Shown one piece after another: positions 34,116 through 46,370 of a stretch of 64,000 nucleotides of DNA. The position numbers and the translations under genes are program-made. This stretch comes from Tubiluchus corallicola. Taxonomy: Eukaryota > Priapulida > Priapulimorpha > Priapulimorphida > Tubiluchidae. Each line of letters begins with the position of its first letter. Position 1 is the first letter of the stretch. The stretch spans positions 124,616 to 188,615 of the forward strand of contig JAQGDQ010000409.1 in the NCBI GenBank assembly GCA_030141605.1, read 5' to 3'. The notes beneath the pieces are model-generated. The model saw nothing but the letters and a program-made list of their open reading frames with translations, was not told the origin of the DNA and made no database searches.

Positions 34116-34807
34116 ATGAGACGATGTTACATTGTTTCGGATAAAGTTGTAAAGTTGTTTCGGATTTGTGTGTTGCGTCCTTACTTGTGTTGTTGTAAGT
34201 GTAAATCGCTAAATAGCGACAGTAAATAAATGTTGTCTTTTTGTGTTTTGTCTTTTTTGTCTTTAGTATGATTTGTAATTCGCACGAAGCGTAACTATGG
34301 CTACAAGCAGAAGCGAGTGTAGCGTTTTGTTTATGCCTGTATCACTTATAAAAGCTGAAATTACCGTTGTTTGTTTCTCTAGACATGTATATTGATAATG
34401 TGAACGCACCTTTAGTTATTCATGCTTCTTCATTTTCAGATTCACCCGTTACAAACGTCGCAAGGACAATGGCCAGTCTATTCCAGATGCACAAGACCGG
34501 CCCTCACATCAAAAAGAAAAAACCCATTGAGTTAAGGCCCATGCAAGGTCGCCCGCAGATGAAAGGAATTGTCCTCAAGACTTTGATCAAAAAACCTAAA
34601 AAACCAAATTCTGCAAACCGGAAATGCGTCCGAGTCAGGCTGTCCAGCGGCAAGGAAGTGACGGCATACATACCCGGAGAGGGACACAATTTACAGGAAC
34701 ACAATATTGTGCTGATTAGGGGAGGTAGGACCAAGGACTTGCCCGGGGTAAAACATAAAGTCATACGTGGAAAGTACGACTGCGCACACGTGGTGAAGAA
34801 AAAATAA
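34116..34807 (+). CDS. MRPS12: Mitochondrial ribosomal protein uS12m, two-exon model
   Basis: Small-subunit ribosomal protein at the mitochondrial decoding centre. Proposed model: exon 1 34116-34194, intron 34195-34439 (GTAAGT...TTTTCAG), exon 2 34440-34807, totalling 148 residues. Exon 1 encodes [20 protein letters not shown] and RPYLCC, basic and almost free of acid like a mitochondrial targeting peptide. Phase 1 joins exactly to exon 2. Exon 2 carries the uS12 hallmarks [39 protein letters not shown] and [21 protein letters not shown]. The Asp in KDLPG is the conserved decoding-loop residue. The unspliced frame also stays open from ATG 34385, and ATG 34469 has a strong context, but neither supplies a targeting peptide. 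Family identity is certain; exon 1 is inferred. Confidence 0.9.
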
Positions 34808-34881
34808 ATCATATTCCAAGTATGTGAAGAAATAGTTGTGTAATATTGTACATAGTGTTTGTTATTTGTGTGTTGAAATTG

Positions 34882-34887
34882 AATAAA
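34882..34887 (+). terminator. MRPS12 polyadenylation signal
   Basis: AATAAA 75 bp after the stop codon, in 'gaataaataaaactgatg'. Confidence 0.7.
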
Positions 34888-35283
34888 TAAAACTGATGAA
34901 TTTGAAAAAAATGTGTACGATCAAACATTGGAATCTAGTTATTTGTAAAAGGCAATATCCTCAGATGAGGCACTGAACCAATACAGGTGATTTGAGTGGA
35001 TCATGGACAAAGAACGCACCCTAAAACCAATTTTCCAGTGATCTCTTATCCATTTTTGTCCGAGCCTGATGTTGCTTAACTTAGGTAGTTAAGTATTCAC
35101 CATCACTACTCAGCCACTCATCTCCTAATGTTATAGAATGCTGTCGTAGTTTTACACGACTTGTAATAGAAAAGTGATTTGATATACTCCTCCTTTTCTA
35201 GTTAAAAGTATATAGTGATATAAGGGCTGAATCGTTTGCACATAGTGTAGAAAAGCCAGCTATTTCTAAACTTGACTGTGCCT

Positions 35284-35815
35284 TTAAAGGAGAGTAATAG
35301 CGAATTTTAAAGTATGTCCCAGAAAGTAAACCATACAATGTTGTATTACTTAGCATTACGCTTAGCTGTTTGAAAGACTTATGTAATTAGGAAAGAAAAA
35401 TTTAATAGTTTCAAATATTTGTGCCACCTGGTAACACAGCACTGCATCACCGTCCCAGTGTGCACCACTGATTCACCAAAAGACATTATTGCACAAGTGA
35501 TATTATACAAATAAAACTGATAATAATTAATCTTATTGACAATATAAAACTATCTAACCTTTTGCTTAATTAGCGAAGTGTGGGGGTATGAATGGTCTGA
35601 TTATTTTTTTGAACTTTGCACAATGTTACCTAAACCTTTTTCAATCTTAAAATAGCTGCGCTTAACGATCATTGCGAGAGTTTAAACTTGCATGTTTTAT
35701 ACAGCATTGCTGCTAATGCAAGCTCTGTATGCAATGAGACAGCATATAAGCGATATAAAATTTCAATACGAATTTTTTAATCTTTATTTATGAAAAGTAT
35801 TTTCTTTTGCTTTAA
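35284..35815 (-). mobile_element. TTAA-type MITE family D, inverted copy
   Basis: Starts TTAAAGGAGAGTAATAGCG, ends TTTCTTTTGCTTTAA. Carries 'cccagtgtgcaccactgatt', shared with the copy at 53236-53725. Noncoding, 532 bp. Confidence 0.8.
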
Positions 35816-36217
35816 GTAACATGACCTGAGCTCATGTTTGAATCAACCTCAATCAACTGTCTATGCAACTGACCCTGCCAGCCACAATACATTACGCTAG
35901 GCAATCATGTAATTGCATTTTTATGCTATTCACCCCATAAGTCTAAGTAGATAACATTATTCACGAATGTCTAAAAGGCTGTTTGTTGTTCATTTTTACT
36001 TCACAATGTCTGAATTGATAGGTTATTGGACATGACACTGTCCGACGTAAGGTTATCCTTTTTTTACTGCAAATTACTTGTGGGGTGCAACGTTTCTTGT
36101 TAAGAATGTAAGGCTTTATTATTGAGACGTGTTAGATGTTTACTTCCCTGTTACCATTCTTACCCAATTTGTTGCAATTTAAAGGAGAATTCAACCCTTA
36201 AACAACATTCTTGTACT
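35816..36217. other. Spacer between two MITE D copies
   Basis: 400 bp with no recognised feature; includes a lone TTTAAAGGAGAATTC (36178-) that resembles a MITE end. Confidence 0.45.
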
Positions 36218-36898
36218 TTGAAGGACAAGAAAAGGAGTACCTGAAGTATGTTTCAGAAAAATCGCCTTAAAAATTATGTTACTTTATAGCAATTTTACGT
36301 ATATATCGTACTCGCGTTGAAAGGAATTTTTGTTTGTTTTCATTTAAAATTTCCCGTTACACTGTACCGACCGCGCCATTACATGACATCATATACGCAC
36401 AACGTAAATCAGGAAAAGAAAAGAAAATGTTAAACTAAGTACAAAAAAAATTTCCATGCAAAATTATATTTCGTTACCTGCTTAAAAGACTTATGTAACT
36501 AGAAAAGAGAATTATCAATTATTTAAAATGCTTTCACTATTTGGTAAAATGCCGCTAATTCACCCTCAAGGGTGCACCACTCATTAACCAAAAACGTAGT
36601 TTTAATCTTATTGACAAGATACTGTAATAATAAATTTTATTGAGTTAGTAACTTGTGTGCTACGAATGCTCTGATTATTTTTTCAAAGTTTACACAATGT
36701 TATCTAAACTTGTTTCAAATGACCTGTCGTCAAAATGGCTGCGCCTAACGATCATCGCGCGAGTTTAAATTGACGTGTTTTATACAGCGTTACTGCCGAT
36801 GCAAGTCTACTATGCAAAAAGGCAGTACGTAAGTGGTATAAAATTTCAAGACGAATTTTTTAAGCTATATGTAAGTGGAGGGTTTTCTTGTGCTTTAA
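36218..36898 (-). mobile_element. TTAA-type MITE family D, full-length inverted copy
   Basis: Starts TTGAAGGACAAGAAAAGG, ends GGGTTTTCTTGTGCTTTAA. The reverse complement matches 2312-2982 along its length (681 vs 671 bp). Confidence 0.88.
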
Positions 36899-37016
36899 TA
36901 TACACTTAGAAATGTTGAAATTAGCTCACAATATACACTTTAGTAAAAATACTAAAGAAATTTAGATCATTTTTATTTCCTACCAAACAAACCTCGCTAG
37001 GGCATAATTGAAAAAA

Positions 37017-37687
37017 GTGACGTAAGCTGGTGGACAGCACGAAGGCTTGCGTAACTAAACTTCTGCAGTTCACTATTCTAGCTGACTAAATCTTTCTGTT
37101 AAAATGTGTTTATGTAAAAATTAGTGGGATCAATTTGTAATAACTTTAGTGCTTAGATAGCTTTAATCAACAGGATTATATCTCAAAATACGTAACACAA
37201 AGTTATTACAGATAAGCATGAAGTACTGGGAGGCTTCGAGCATACAGTAGGTGCTGGGCGGAGCTGATAGAATTCAGTTTAACTTGTTAAAATAACTTTG
37301 TTGGCGTTAACTATCCGAGTTGGAGAAAATTATATTATAGTCGGTAACTGGTTTTCGTTACACAGTGGGCAACTGAATTGATAAGAAAGCAAAAAATACT
37401 ATTAATAATCTTTTATTTAATGTTTTGAATTGTCTATAGTTCATAATATTTGCATCAAAGTTTGCTCAAGCACCTGGCGGGATAAATGTTTTATGTTGCA
37501 CGGTAACTGGATGACGCCATTTTTCGTTCAAAATGAGCGCCCCCAAGCGTGAAGTGATCGCAACTTTTAATTTATTTTACTAATCTGCACAAAGGCTTGT
37601 CACGGTTTTATTGCTGAAATTCTCTAACATTTTTGTTAAACATTAAAAGAAGCTCAACTTCCCGGAGAGACTTGACTTTGCCTTTAA
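37017..37687 (+). mobile_element. MITE family G, 3' portion
   Basis: Shares 'gtgaagtgatcgcaactttt', 'tctaacatttttgttaaaca' and terminal GACTTTGCCTTTAA with 31142-31663. Left end eroded. Borders the GA tract at 37725. Confidence 0.7.
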
Positions 37688-37724
37688 CAATGGTTTGTAA
37701 AACACACGGATTGTTCGTTGTGCA

Positions 37725-37817
37725 TGAGAGAGAGACAAAGACAGAGTGCGAGAGAGAGAGAAAGTGAGAGTGAGAGAGAAAGAGAGAGAGAGAGAGGGGG
37801 AGAGAGAGACAGAGGGG

Positions 37818-37887
<70 letters not shown>

Positions 37888-37947
37888 AAGAGAGGGAGGG
37901 AGAGAGAGAGGGGGAGTGGGAGGGAGAGAGAGGGAGAGAGAGAGAGA

Positions 37948-38036
<89 letters not shown>

Positions 38037-38230
38037 GGAGAGAGAGGGAGAGAGAGAGAGAGGGAGGAAGAGAGGGAGGGAGAGAGAGAATGAGATAGAG
38101 TGAGGGAGAGAGAATGAGATAGAGTGAGGGAGAGAGGGGCAGAGAGAGAGAGGGAGGATGAGAGAATGAGAGAGAGTGAGGGAGAGAGTTGGAGAGAGAG
38201 GGGAGAGAGAGAGAAAAAGAGAGAAAGCGA

Positions 38231-38309
<79 letters not shown>
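37725..38309 (+). repeat. 585-bp (GA)n/(GT)n compound microsatellite
   Basis: Purine-only GA/GGA runs flank about 31 uninterrupted GT dinucleotides (37953-38018), then about 85 bp of perfect GA at the right end. Long open frames in several phases on both strands are low-complexity artefacts. Confidence 0.97.
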
Positions 38310-38310
<1 letters not shown>

Positions 38311-39109
38311 TCTGAGTAATGCTCGCGTCATACACGTGCCAGAACGAGATTTTCAACTTTGTGAATAAAACTGAACGTGAAGTCAATCAGCTAATACTCT
38401 ATGCATACGAAAGTTCATTGTTGTATGAAATCCTTAGATTAGGGATAGCGTGACTTCTGTTTAGTGATGATGGCTTTGCCTGAGTCATAATTGGAGGCGG
38501 CATATAGAACACATTGCTCCTTTGTTTTGACGCATGCGTAGATTTCACGTGTAACTAGAGTAGACGCGCAGGCGCATTGGGGATTTTAGATTCTAATCAA
38601 ATGCAGATCGCTAGAATTCTGTAAATTATTTTAACTTTTGTGGACATTGTCGGTTATAATTATGTAACGCAGGCAACCTATTACTGGATCCGCATTTCTG
38701 TTATTATTTTATCATAATAACCAGCACCATTGCGGCTTGCGTTACCCAACTGTCTTGGAGCCATTTGGGCGGTAATTACAACCTTAACACTTTTTGCCCA
38801 AAATTACATAAAATTATGGTTTTTGTCCCGTAATGCCCAACTGTCGTGGGAATTGGCGAGGTAAACCACACGTGGCGTAACGCTCGCTCACAAAGACTAA
38901 ATTCTGACACGCTTAGAAAAGCTCCAAATGTCATTCGGTAAGAAAATAGCTCCATTAGTGTGTTATGGTTTACAGCAACTGAGGAAAGAAAATCAGAAGC
39001 TTAGTTGAATTGAATTGAATTAATTGACTAACAGCATTAAAGCATGTTAATAATACGTCACATAAAATGTTGTAAAAGGTTAGCCCAAATATGACAAATG
39101 TAACATTCA
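38310..39109. other. Intergenic, nothing recognised
   Basis: 800 bp without a gene. The phrase 'gcccaactgtc(t/g)tgg' appears twice (about 38745 and 38828). Confidence 0.4.
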
Positions 39110-39516
39110 ATTGCACATTGCACAAATAACAAGTACTCTACCTCTTAGTTTAGATGTGCTAGTTTGTGACGAACTACACACGTTTGACAGCTCATACGTG
39201 AGCACAGCGGTAAATTTGAAATTTGAATTTTTATCTTAAAACTTGCCTAGTTTTAGTGCAACACACTGAATATCTTACAGTAGCACTGTACTTGAATTCT
39301 CGCTTTCACAAACATGTGCAACACGCTCGTGGACTATTCTTGCTGTTGAAAATTACGTTCGTTTGTGATGTCATCAACAGTTGTGCTCGCCTGCAGTTTT
39401 TAATCTATTACTTAATTATCAGAAACGCTTTTGCAGTATTAATTGTGTTAAAATGTATACTTTTTACCGTACTTGAAAATGCGATTGTATGTGAAAAATT
39501 ATCCTGTCTTTCTTTA
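39110..39516 (+). mobile_element. MITE family C, right-hand portion
   Basis: Contains 'acacgtttgacagctcatac', 'cttacagtagcactgtactt' and the terminal CCTGTCTTTCTTTAA. The left half is missing. The 113-codon frame through it recurs in other C copies only because the DNA is shared. Confidence 0.75.
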
Positions 39517-40480
39517 ATAATACATCACATACAAAGTTGTAAAGAGTTAGTCCCATATCAGTAACGATGAATCTAAATGGTCACAAAGATAAAAACACAG
39601 GCTTACACAAAATCAAGATAGATAAAAATATAAAAGGTATGACAAATATAACACTCAGTTAAAATGAAGAGCTAAATTTATAAGACTTATTTGTAGACTT
39701 ATTTGCTGATATGTAGGATCGAATGATATGAACAGCTAAATTTTTGAACTGATCTTTTGAAAAATGAAAATTGTACAAAATTGTCAAGTAAAAATTCACA
39801 AAAGAAACCTGTTAAATGAAACTCTGCCGCTTTATTGGTGTTTCAATGTTCGTTTTATTTTCTTTGTTCTAATTCTGAATTCAAATCAGAAAAAAACGGA
39901 GGAGGTATGGGATCTTATGGAGCTGTATTCTCACTACCTCGTGGATTACAAGAAGTATCTTTCCGAGTTTTTCATCATGTAATAGATTATTTGGGTAGCT
40001 TGTACCAGAAGTTACGTGGACCACTTCTATGTGGGCGTACAGGTCAAGAGGTCACATGTTTGACCCGTCCAGTCTCCAGTAAATCATGTGACAATTCGAA
40101 GCACATTACTTTCGATTCAGCACTCAAATTCTTGCACCGACAACAAAATGAACGAGTAATCCACACAATACCCGGTAATAACTGCGTCATCTGGTCGTAT
40201 AATATTAGCCACCCGTTTGGTTCTCGCCAGTAAATACGCTATTATATTTGTTGGCTTAATTTTGTGTTGGCACGAAACTGTTCTAATAATAGACCCCGTA
40301 ACAGCTATACTGTTAAGTAAATTTATGTAAAAGATGTGAGATAAATCACGTGGGCCTAACGTGCAGACAGACTGCTGCACAATCGTACATCATACTTCAA
40401 TTTAAATAGTTTCTTCAGTTTTTTTCCATTTTTTTCGAAATTCGTGCTGATCATCACCACTTTTACTCTACTGAGTCGAG
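39517..40480. other. Intergenic with an unrecognised open frame
   Basis: Frame 39835-40233 (132 codons) and, in another phase, a piece reading EEVWDLMELYSHYLVDYKKY after a possible acceptor at 39889 could be an isolated exon. I recognise neither, and no flanking exon was found. Confidence 0.25.
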
Positions 40481-40600
40481 TACTAATGCCAAAAAAAAAC
40501 GCCTGCCCACTAATACTTTTGACGTGTTCGTCCAATGACCTGCCGTGGATTTGAACTCGCAACCTTCCTGGCATACTGTTACACCATAAACTTGCTGTTC
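40481..40600 (-). mobile_element. tRNA-derived SINE fragment
   Basis: The reverse complement reads TATGGTGTAACAGTATGCC (A-box-like), then GGAAGGTTGCGAGTTCAAATCC (B-box GAGTTCAAATCC). The boxes are closer than in a real tRNA, as the anticodon arm is degraded. A unique tail with a T/A homopolymer follows. Confidence 0.6.
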
Positions 40601-40984
40601 ACTCAGATCAAAGCAATTCAACTTTGTTTTGTGTACCGTAACGTACCTCGTTCATTTTGAAAATTCATCGGTTTAATCCTTTTACATTTGTAAGTTCCAA
40701 CGAATTGTCATTTCTGTGTGGGGTGGGGTGGGGTGGTGGGTGTTATGGGAGGTCCAGATCGACGAACTGAAACTCTATCTTTTTTAATGTGCAATGCAAG
40801 TTTTTGCATCACAGATTTACATTATGATTCATATGGTCTGTGGAGTGGAATCGTTGAAGTAATAAAACTGACTTAAATTTAAAACATGAAATGTTACTGT
40901 AACAGTATAATTTATCATTGTAATGATCATCATTAATTAAGTGCTTCCAAGTTCAGTATTATTCTGTTACTGAAGAGGTTTCTT

Positions 40985-41270
40985 ATTTCTCAACGTTTCA
41001 AAATATAAGTCAAAATTTAATCCGAAGTAGAGACGCATGTTTCAATTTCTCAACTTTTCTAAAACATAAGCCAAAATTTAATCAGAAGTAGAGACGCACT
41101 TTCATGTTTCAATTTCTCAACTTTTCTAAAACGTAAAACAAAATTTAATCAAAAGTAGAGACGCACTTTCATGTTTCAATTTCTCAGCTTTTCTAAGACA
41201 TAAAACAAAATTTAATCAAAAGTAGAAACGGCACTTTTATGATTCATTTTTTAAGTTTCTTTAAACTTCA
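40985..41270 (+). repeat. About 61-68 bp tandem repeat, four copies
   Basis: Unit: 'caatttctcaacttttctaa', then 'aacaaaatttaatc', 'agtagagacgcac'. The copies differ by a 7-8 bp insertion (tttcatg) and point changes. Confidence 0.9.
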
Positions 41271-42097
41271 TTCATCGCTGATCATTTACCTGCATTAAGT
41301 GTGTCAAAAACAAAAACAATTTCTAGATTTATCCATTTTTGTTAACTTTCTTTTTTACTATTCTACCATTCATTTTTTTGTTTATTTATTTTGCTTATAA
41401 TTATGCTGTATCCTCTTAGTACTGTATTAATTGGTAAAATACACGGTTTCCCTTTTTTCGCCTGACCTTTCCTCCCCTTTTTTCTTTCCTTTTTTACACG
41501 CGCACTCCCTCACGTCGCGACTGTTGGTAGAAATTTTGCGAAAAAATGAACGATGGGCCAAACAATCCTTGACCATTTAGACTATATGCGTGCTGGGTGG
41601 TCATGCACTTATACAGGGCGGCCGAAAAAAATTGTAGCAGAAAGAAAAACTGTGTCGAGTAATGTTTTCATAGTATTTTGCGTAAGCTTTTTATGAAACT
41701 TTAATGATGTTGTTTCGACAGTTTGTAAGTGAGTCAAAGCCACATATTTTCAGCCTTATCGAAACTATTCTATTTGTTGCCAGCGCCCCTGTTAAGATGC
41801 AAGATTCGTTTGCAAATCGCCCCAGAATAGAATCATCTCAGCATGCTGATTATACGTATCTAACCGTTACTGATTGGTGCTTAATTATGAAAAGTGCGTC
41901 GACGCAAGCGTCTATGCTAGCAAACCGACAATTCTATGCTTAAAAGTAGGTTAAAAACAGAGATGTGAGTAAGATCAAATAATAAACAAATAAATAAATA
42001 ATCTATGATCATTGCGCATTAGAACTCATAGAGAATCCTATTTTACAAACTTTTTCTAAAACATGCTCAATATACTGTGGCAGAGCAAATAAATTAC
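41271..42097. other. Intergenic, nothing recognised
   Basis: About 830 bp; a 79-codon frame (41704-41943) has no recognisable feature. Confidence 0.4.
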
Positions 42098-42570
42098 TCA
42101 TGAAATTTACTCACTGTTCAGTTAACGTGAAGAGACAATTGTTTAATGCTTACTGCACTACGTTTTATTGTATGTTCACTTGGAGACATTTTTATTCTTA
42201 CAATCTTAGCAAACTCAAGGTTGCGTATAACGTATCAACACTGAAGCTGTTTAACTTTTCATATGATACGAGCGCCAGATATATTTCTGCTGGACTTAAA
42301 TCTTATTTATTTTGATGTGATTCACAGAAAATGTGCATACAGTTTATACGTCAGGCTAAATAAGAGTGAAAATTTCATATGCAAGAGCATTTTAAACAGT
42401 GATGTAAACTTTTCTTCTGTAATTAGACGTCATTGGCGTAATTTGTTAAATCGTTAATTGTTATTTGTGTTATTAATGCGAGTCACAATTTGTTGTATTA
42501 TTTGTATTAATTTGTGATGTTCATATGGACTTTGTAAGGTTTGAAATAAAATATAAAATCAAATCAAATC
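42098..42570 (+). mobile_element. CR1-like LINE C-terminal remnant
   Basis: Two frames joined by a -1 shift near 42263-42315: VKRQLFNAYCTTFYCMFTW, LSKLKVAYN, then DVIHRKCAYSLYVRLNKSEN and VIRRHWRNLLNR. This is the post-RT 'LFxxYCTxxYCxxLW...KLKVAYN...R...RRHWxxLL' pattern of common invertebrate LINE ORF2 ends. An (AAATC)n-like tail lies at 42548-42570. Confidence 0.82.
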
Positions 42571-42822
42571 TTAAACTATGATCAGATCACATTTTAAAGA
42601 AAAGTACGCTTTCCTCCATAATATTGAGGGCTGGTGTCAGTAGCCAGTAGTAAAGCACTAAAATCCTAAAACATTCTTACATTCAGCAAGGCACATTTTA
42701 TTCAGAACTACAAGAAAGTGCCAATTAACTTCCAGTTTAAATTCAATTTCTGCGTACGTGTTTATTGGTTATAGTCAAGTTTGTGCTGAGCTTTATTACC
42801 TGACACGTGGATTCGTCTAGCG

Positions 42823-43353
42823 TCAAAGTACAAGAAAACATTCTTCGTAAATAAGACTTAAAAATTTGTCTTGAAATTTTATATAACTTTTGTCCTGTCT
42901 TATTGCATACAGAGCTTACGTTAGCAGTAACGCTGTACAAAACTTGTAAATTTAAACTCCGACGATGATCCTTAGGCGCAGCCATTTTAACGATAAATCG
43001 TTTGAGACAAGTTTAGATAACGTTGCGTTAAGTTTGAAAAATAATCAGAGCATTCGCAGCATACTCTTCACTAACTAAGCAAAGGGTTAGATTATTTCAT
43101 ATTGTCAGTAAGATTCGCCTTGAAATTCGTTACAGATTCGCCTGTAGATTATAATATGTTTTTGACGAATCAGTGATGCACATTGGGAAGGTAAGTGACG
43201 TTTTTGCAGGTGACACGAACATTTTAAATTACTAAGAATTTTCTTTTCTAGTCACATAATGGTTTTCAGCAGACAAGCGTAAGGCAAACTAATGTAACTT
43301 TGCATAGGAAGTTTTTTGGAACATTCTTTAAATTTCCTTTTCTTCCCGTTTAA
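42823..43353 (+). mobile_element. MITE family D, plus copy
   Basis: Starts TCAAAGTACAAGAAAACA, ends TTTTCTTCCCGTTTAA. Core 'acgctgtacaaaacttgtaa' and 'aaaataatcagagcattcg' as in D1; about 150 bp shorter. Confidence 0.8.
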
Positions 43354-44339
43354 CTTTTGTTTGTGATCCCCATAACGTTCAACTGATGTCATTCTCTCCA
43401 GACGTATCATGTTTGCATCGTTGGGGGCACAACCTCGTTACTGACTTACCTACCTCTTCTTGGAGCCGTCCTCTATTTCAAGTTGCAATTCTAAATTTTA
43501 CACCTGTCTGAACGGGCATTTATAAGAAATGGACAAAAGCCACCCGGCTGGCGTGACCACGTTGCGTTAGGGCGAGATTTCGTTTACTGAAATTACATGA
43601 AAGTGAAAAATCCAGTCATTGTACACAGGAACAAAACACATGTGTGGTCATAATGACCCCCATTCAACCAGACCCTCTCAGGTCACACAATTGAACAAGG
43701 CTGCCCAGGACAGTATTATATTAGCCGTGGGCAGATCTACACCAGGTAGTGGTCAGCGTGATTTCAGCTGACCTTTGCAAAGCTGTTCTAGAGGCTAAAA
43801 TGACTACTTTCATTAGAATTAACCTGCGATTACTTTTATAAAAAATTCTTTGTACGAATTTTTAATTTCAAAAAACAAATTTACTTTCTGAACTTGTTGT
43901 TGTTGGACTTGCCTCAGCATCAGTTGGTTATTATATCGCCTGGAAACCAATGTTTGTTATTATCCCTCCTTGTCGGGCGGCTTGCATACATGATTATCCT
44001 CATCCAAATGCAGAAAAATCATTGCACTTTAAAATGTTTAAGCTTAGTTTAATTGACCCTGGGACCATTGGTCAACAGTCGCTGGTATTGTGTACATAAC
44101 CTGCTATTGTATTAATATTATACACTATTATGGGTGCAAATGTAAGCTTATGGTCTTTACCTTTCAGACGCTTGGGGAAGGAAAACGATGAAAAGAGGCG
44201 GCTTTATCCGCATGTAACTTAATCTGCAATCCACGAATTGCAAATAGAAGTGGTCCGCCCTGGTTTCTCGTACTGATTTTGATTATTGTAATTTATGTTT
44301 ATGAACTTAAAACGAAATTAATAAGATTAACAAATCTGT
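43354..44339. other. Intergenic, nothing recognised
   Basis: About 1 kb of mixed composition, no supported gene or repeat. Confidence 0.4.
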
Positions 44340-44425
44340 CATTATCATCGTCCTTAATGTCCTCATCACCATCAACGTCATTGTTGTTATTATCATTATC
44401 TTCATTATCATCATAATCGATGTCG

Positions 44426-44473
<48 letters not shown>

Positions 44474-44650
44474 CTATCTTTGTCATCCTCATAGTCATCA
44501 TCATCGTCATCATCATTGTTAATGTCGTCATCATCATCAACGTTACTGTTGCCATTATCATTATCTTCATTATAATCATCATCGTCGTTATCATCATCAT
44601 TATCGTCATCATCGTCGTCGTCGTCGTCATCATCACCATCGTCATCGACA
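44340..44650 (+). repeat. (CAT/CGT)n trinucleotide tract
   Basis: 310 bp of TCA/TCG/TTA trinucleotides with a pure (CAT)14-16 core at about 44421-44472. The Met/Thr-rich minus-strand frame is an artefact of this tract. Confidence 0.95.
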
Positions 44651-44917
44651 GTAGGAACAAGTTAGGAATACTAAAGAAGGCAGCAAAAGCAACATTATTA
44701 GGCAGTCATAATTTATTACACGCAATTTTATGAAATTAATATCAGAAGAAAATCAATAAAGTATTTTTGAGATTGTTTTGTTAGTTTCAATGTATTTTTC
44801 GTTGTTGTTGTTGTTATTTATTTTATCCTTTAAACGCATTGAAAGACGTCATTTCTGTTTAAGTTTGTAATCAATTAATTCAACATCAGCATTGTGATCC
44901 AGGTTTTCAGACCCAAA

Positions 44918-45150
44918 AGGTCAAAGGTTAAGTCTACCAGACAACGCATTTGTGTACACTTGACAATGCCTCGCAGCCCACGCTACTGTAATAGTAACAG
45001 TTTTAACAGCTAGAGCCTTACCTAGTTCATCTTTTCTTGTTCTCAAGCAAGATCCTGCTAGTAAATCACTCTAAGCATAGACTAATGCATAATTAAGTAA
45101 AACAACTGAAGTTACCGAACTGATGCCGCAGACGGCTTTGCTTTGCGAAA
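44918..45150 (+). repeat. Dispersed repeat H, copy 2
   Basis: Matches 24497-24740 in the same orientation with several small indels. Confidence 0.8.
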
Positions 45151-46324
45151 CTGTGAAAAACTTAGTGGCGCAAAATGACCTTTGGTAACTCAAAGAATAA
45201 TTTACAGCTCAAAATAATAAAGGGTTTGAAATGATGGGCTTCAAACAAGGACCCTTCAAATAAGGGGCGACAAACAGGGCGCCCTTTCTTAAACTGAATT
45301 TTCATGCTCCCAGGCCAACTTTTTTAGTTCAAATTTTATTTTAAGTTAAATGAATTACTGAATTATTCAGCAATGCAAAATGTTAAAATACTATACCCAT
45401 TTTTCCAATACACATATATTAATTTTGACAATCTTTTAGCAGGGCCCCTCGAGTGGGGCACCCTACGCTTGAGAGCCCTATACTACCCTGTAGGGTAGTC
45501 CGGTCATGGTTTCTGGTTACAATATGTCCAGTTGAGAAAGGTGTCACTGTGAATGAAATTAAATGAAACTTGTGTGATGATGAGAATTTCTATCTAATCT
45601 AACATTGACAGAACCTCCGGATGCTGCAAACGTTGCTATTCATCTGTTTCCTTTTATGGGCAGAGGATGAGCGTGTTTCCAGGGCAACTTGAAAGATCAT
45701 CAAAGGCGTTAATAAGAATTGTCTCACAAAGAGACGAGAAAAAACAAACCTGCCCTACTCGGCCTCGCGAAATAACACAAGGACTTTGTCCATTCAAATC
45801 GCTTTTCAATCTAATTCGGCACTGGTCAGTGAGTGGTCACTTTGATGGTCAAGCAAACATAACAATCGCCAAAGGACACGCATACCTTGCTAACAAACAC
45901 AAGGCTTGGCAAGCACTCTTCGATAAATTCCAGTTCGGCCTGTGTCCACCGGTGCGATACTGACCACTGGCTAGTGTACACAAGTTCGAAGGACGTGGCC
46001 GAAATGAAAAGACAAATTGCGCCATTCGAGCGCATATGAGATGGGTGTGTAATCCATTGACCAGCTCAAGGACGAGCTGGATTAACAGCAAGACGGAACT
46101 GACCATCACTAGTGGACCTAAGCTTTTAATTGTTTCTTCTGTTCGAGTTGCCTTTTATAACATTGTTTGTATAAAACTATTTTATTTGTTAGAAATAAAA
46201 GAACTAAATACATTCCAGTCCTTGAATCTTTAGTCAAATCGCAAGAATTACAGAAAAATGTACATAATGAAACACAAACAAAATATGTCATCTGACAAGT
46301 ATCAGATAAAACGGATTTTTTATA
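45151..46324. other. Intergenic; unrecognised 98-codon frame
   Basis: Frame 45667-45963 has no recognisable domain. The area contains several TGGTCA/TGACCA words (for example cactggtcagtgagtggtca) like those at 51520-52080. ACTACCCTGTAGGGTAGT at 45482-45499 is an 8-bp-arm palindrome. Confidence 0.3.
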
Positions 46325-46332
46325 ACTTATGA

Positions 46333-46370
<38 letters not shown>

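Noticed and set aside
34367-34439. MRPS12 starting upstream in the unspliced frame
   Set aside because: The frame there is probably intron: a good acceptor ends it, the N-terminus lacks a targeting peptide, and an upstream exon joins in phase.
37643-38386. 247- and 215-codon frames in the GA/GT tract
   Set aside because: Low-complexity artefact open in several phases on both strands.
39223-39564. 113-codon frame similar to those at 5045 and 19265
   Set aside because: The similarity comes from shared MITE family C DNA, not from a conserved protein.
44307-44660. Met/Thr-rich 117-codon minus-strand frame
   Set aside because: Direct translation of the (CAT)n tract.
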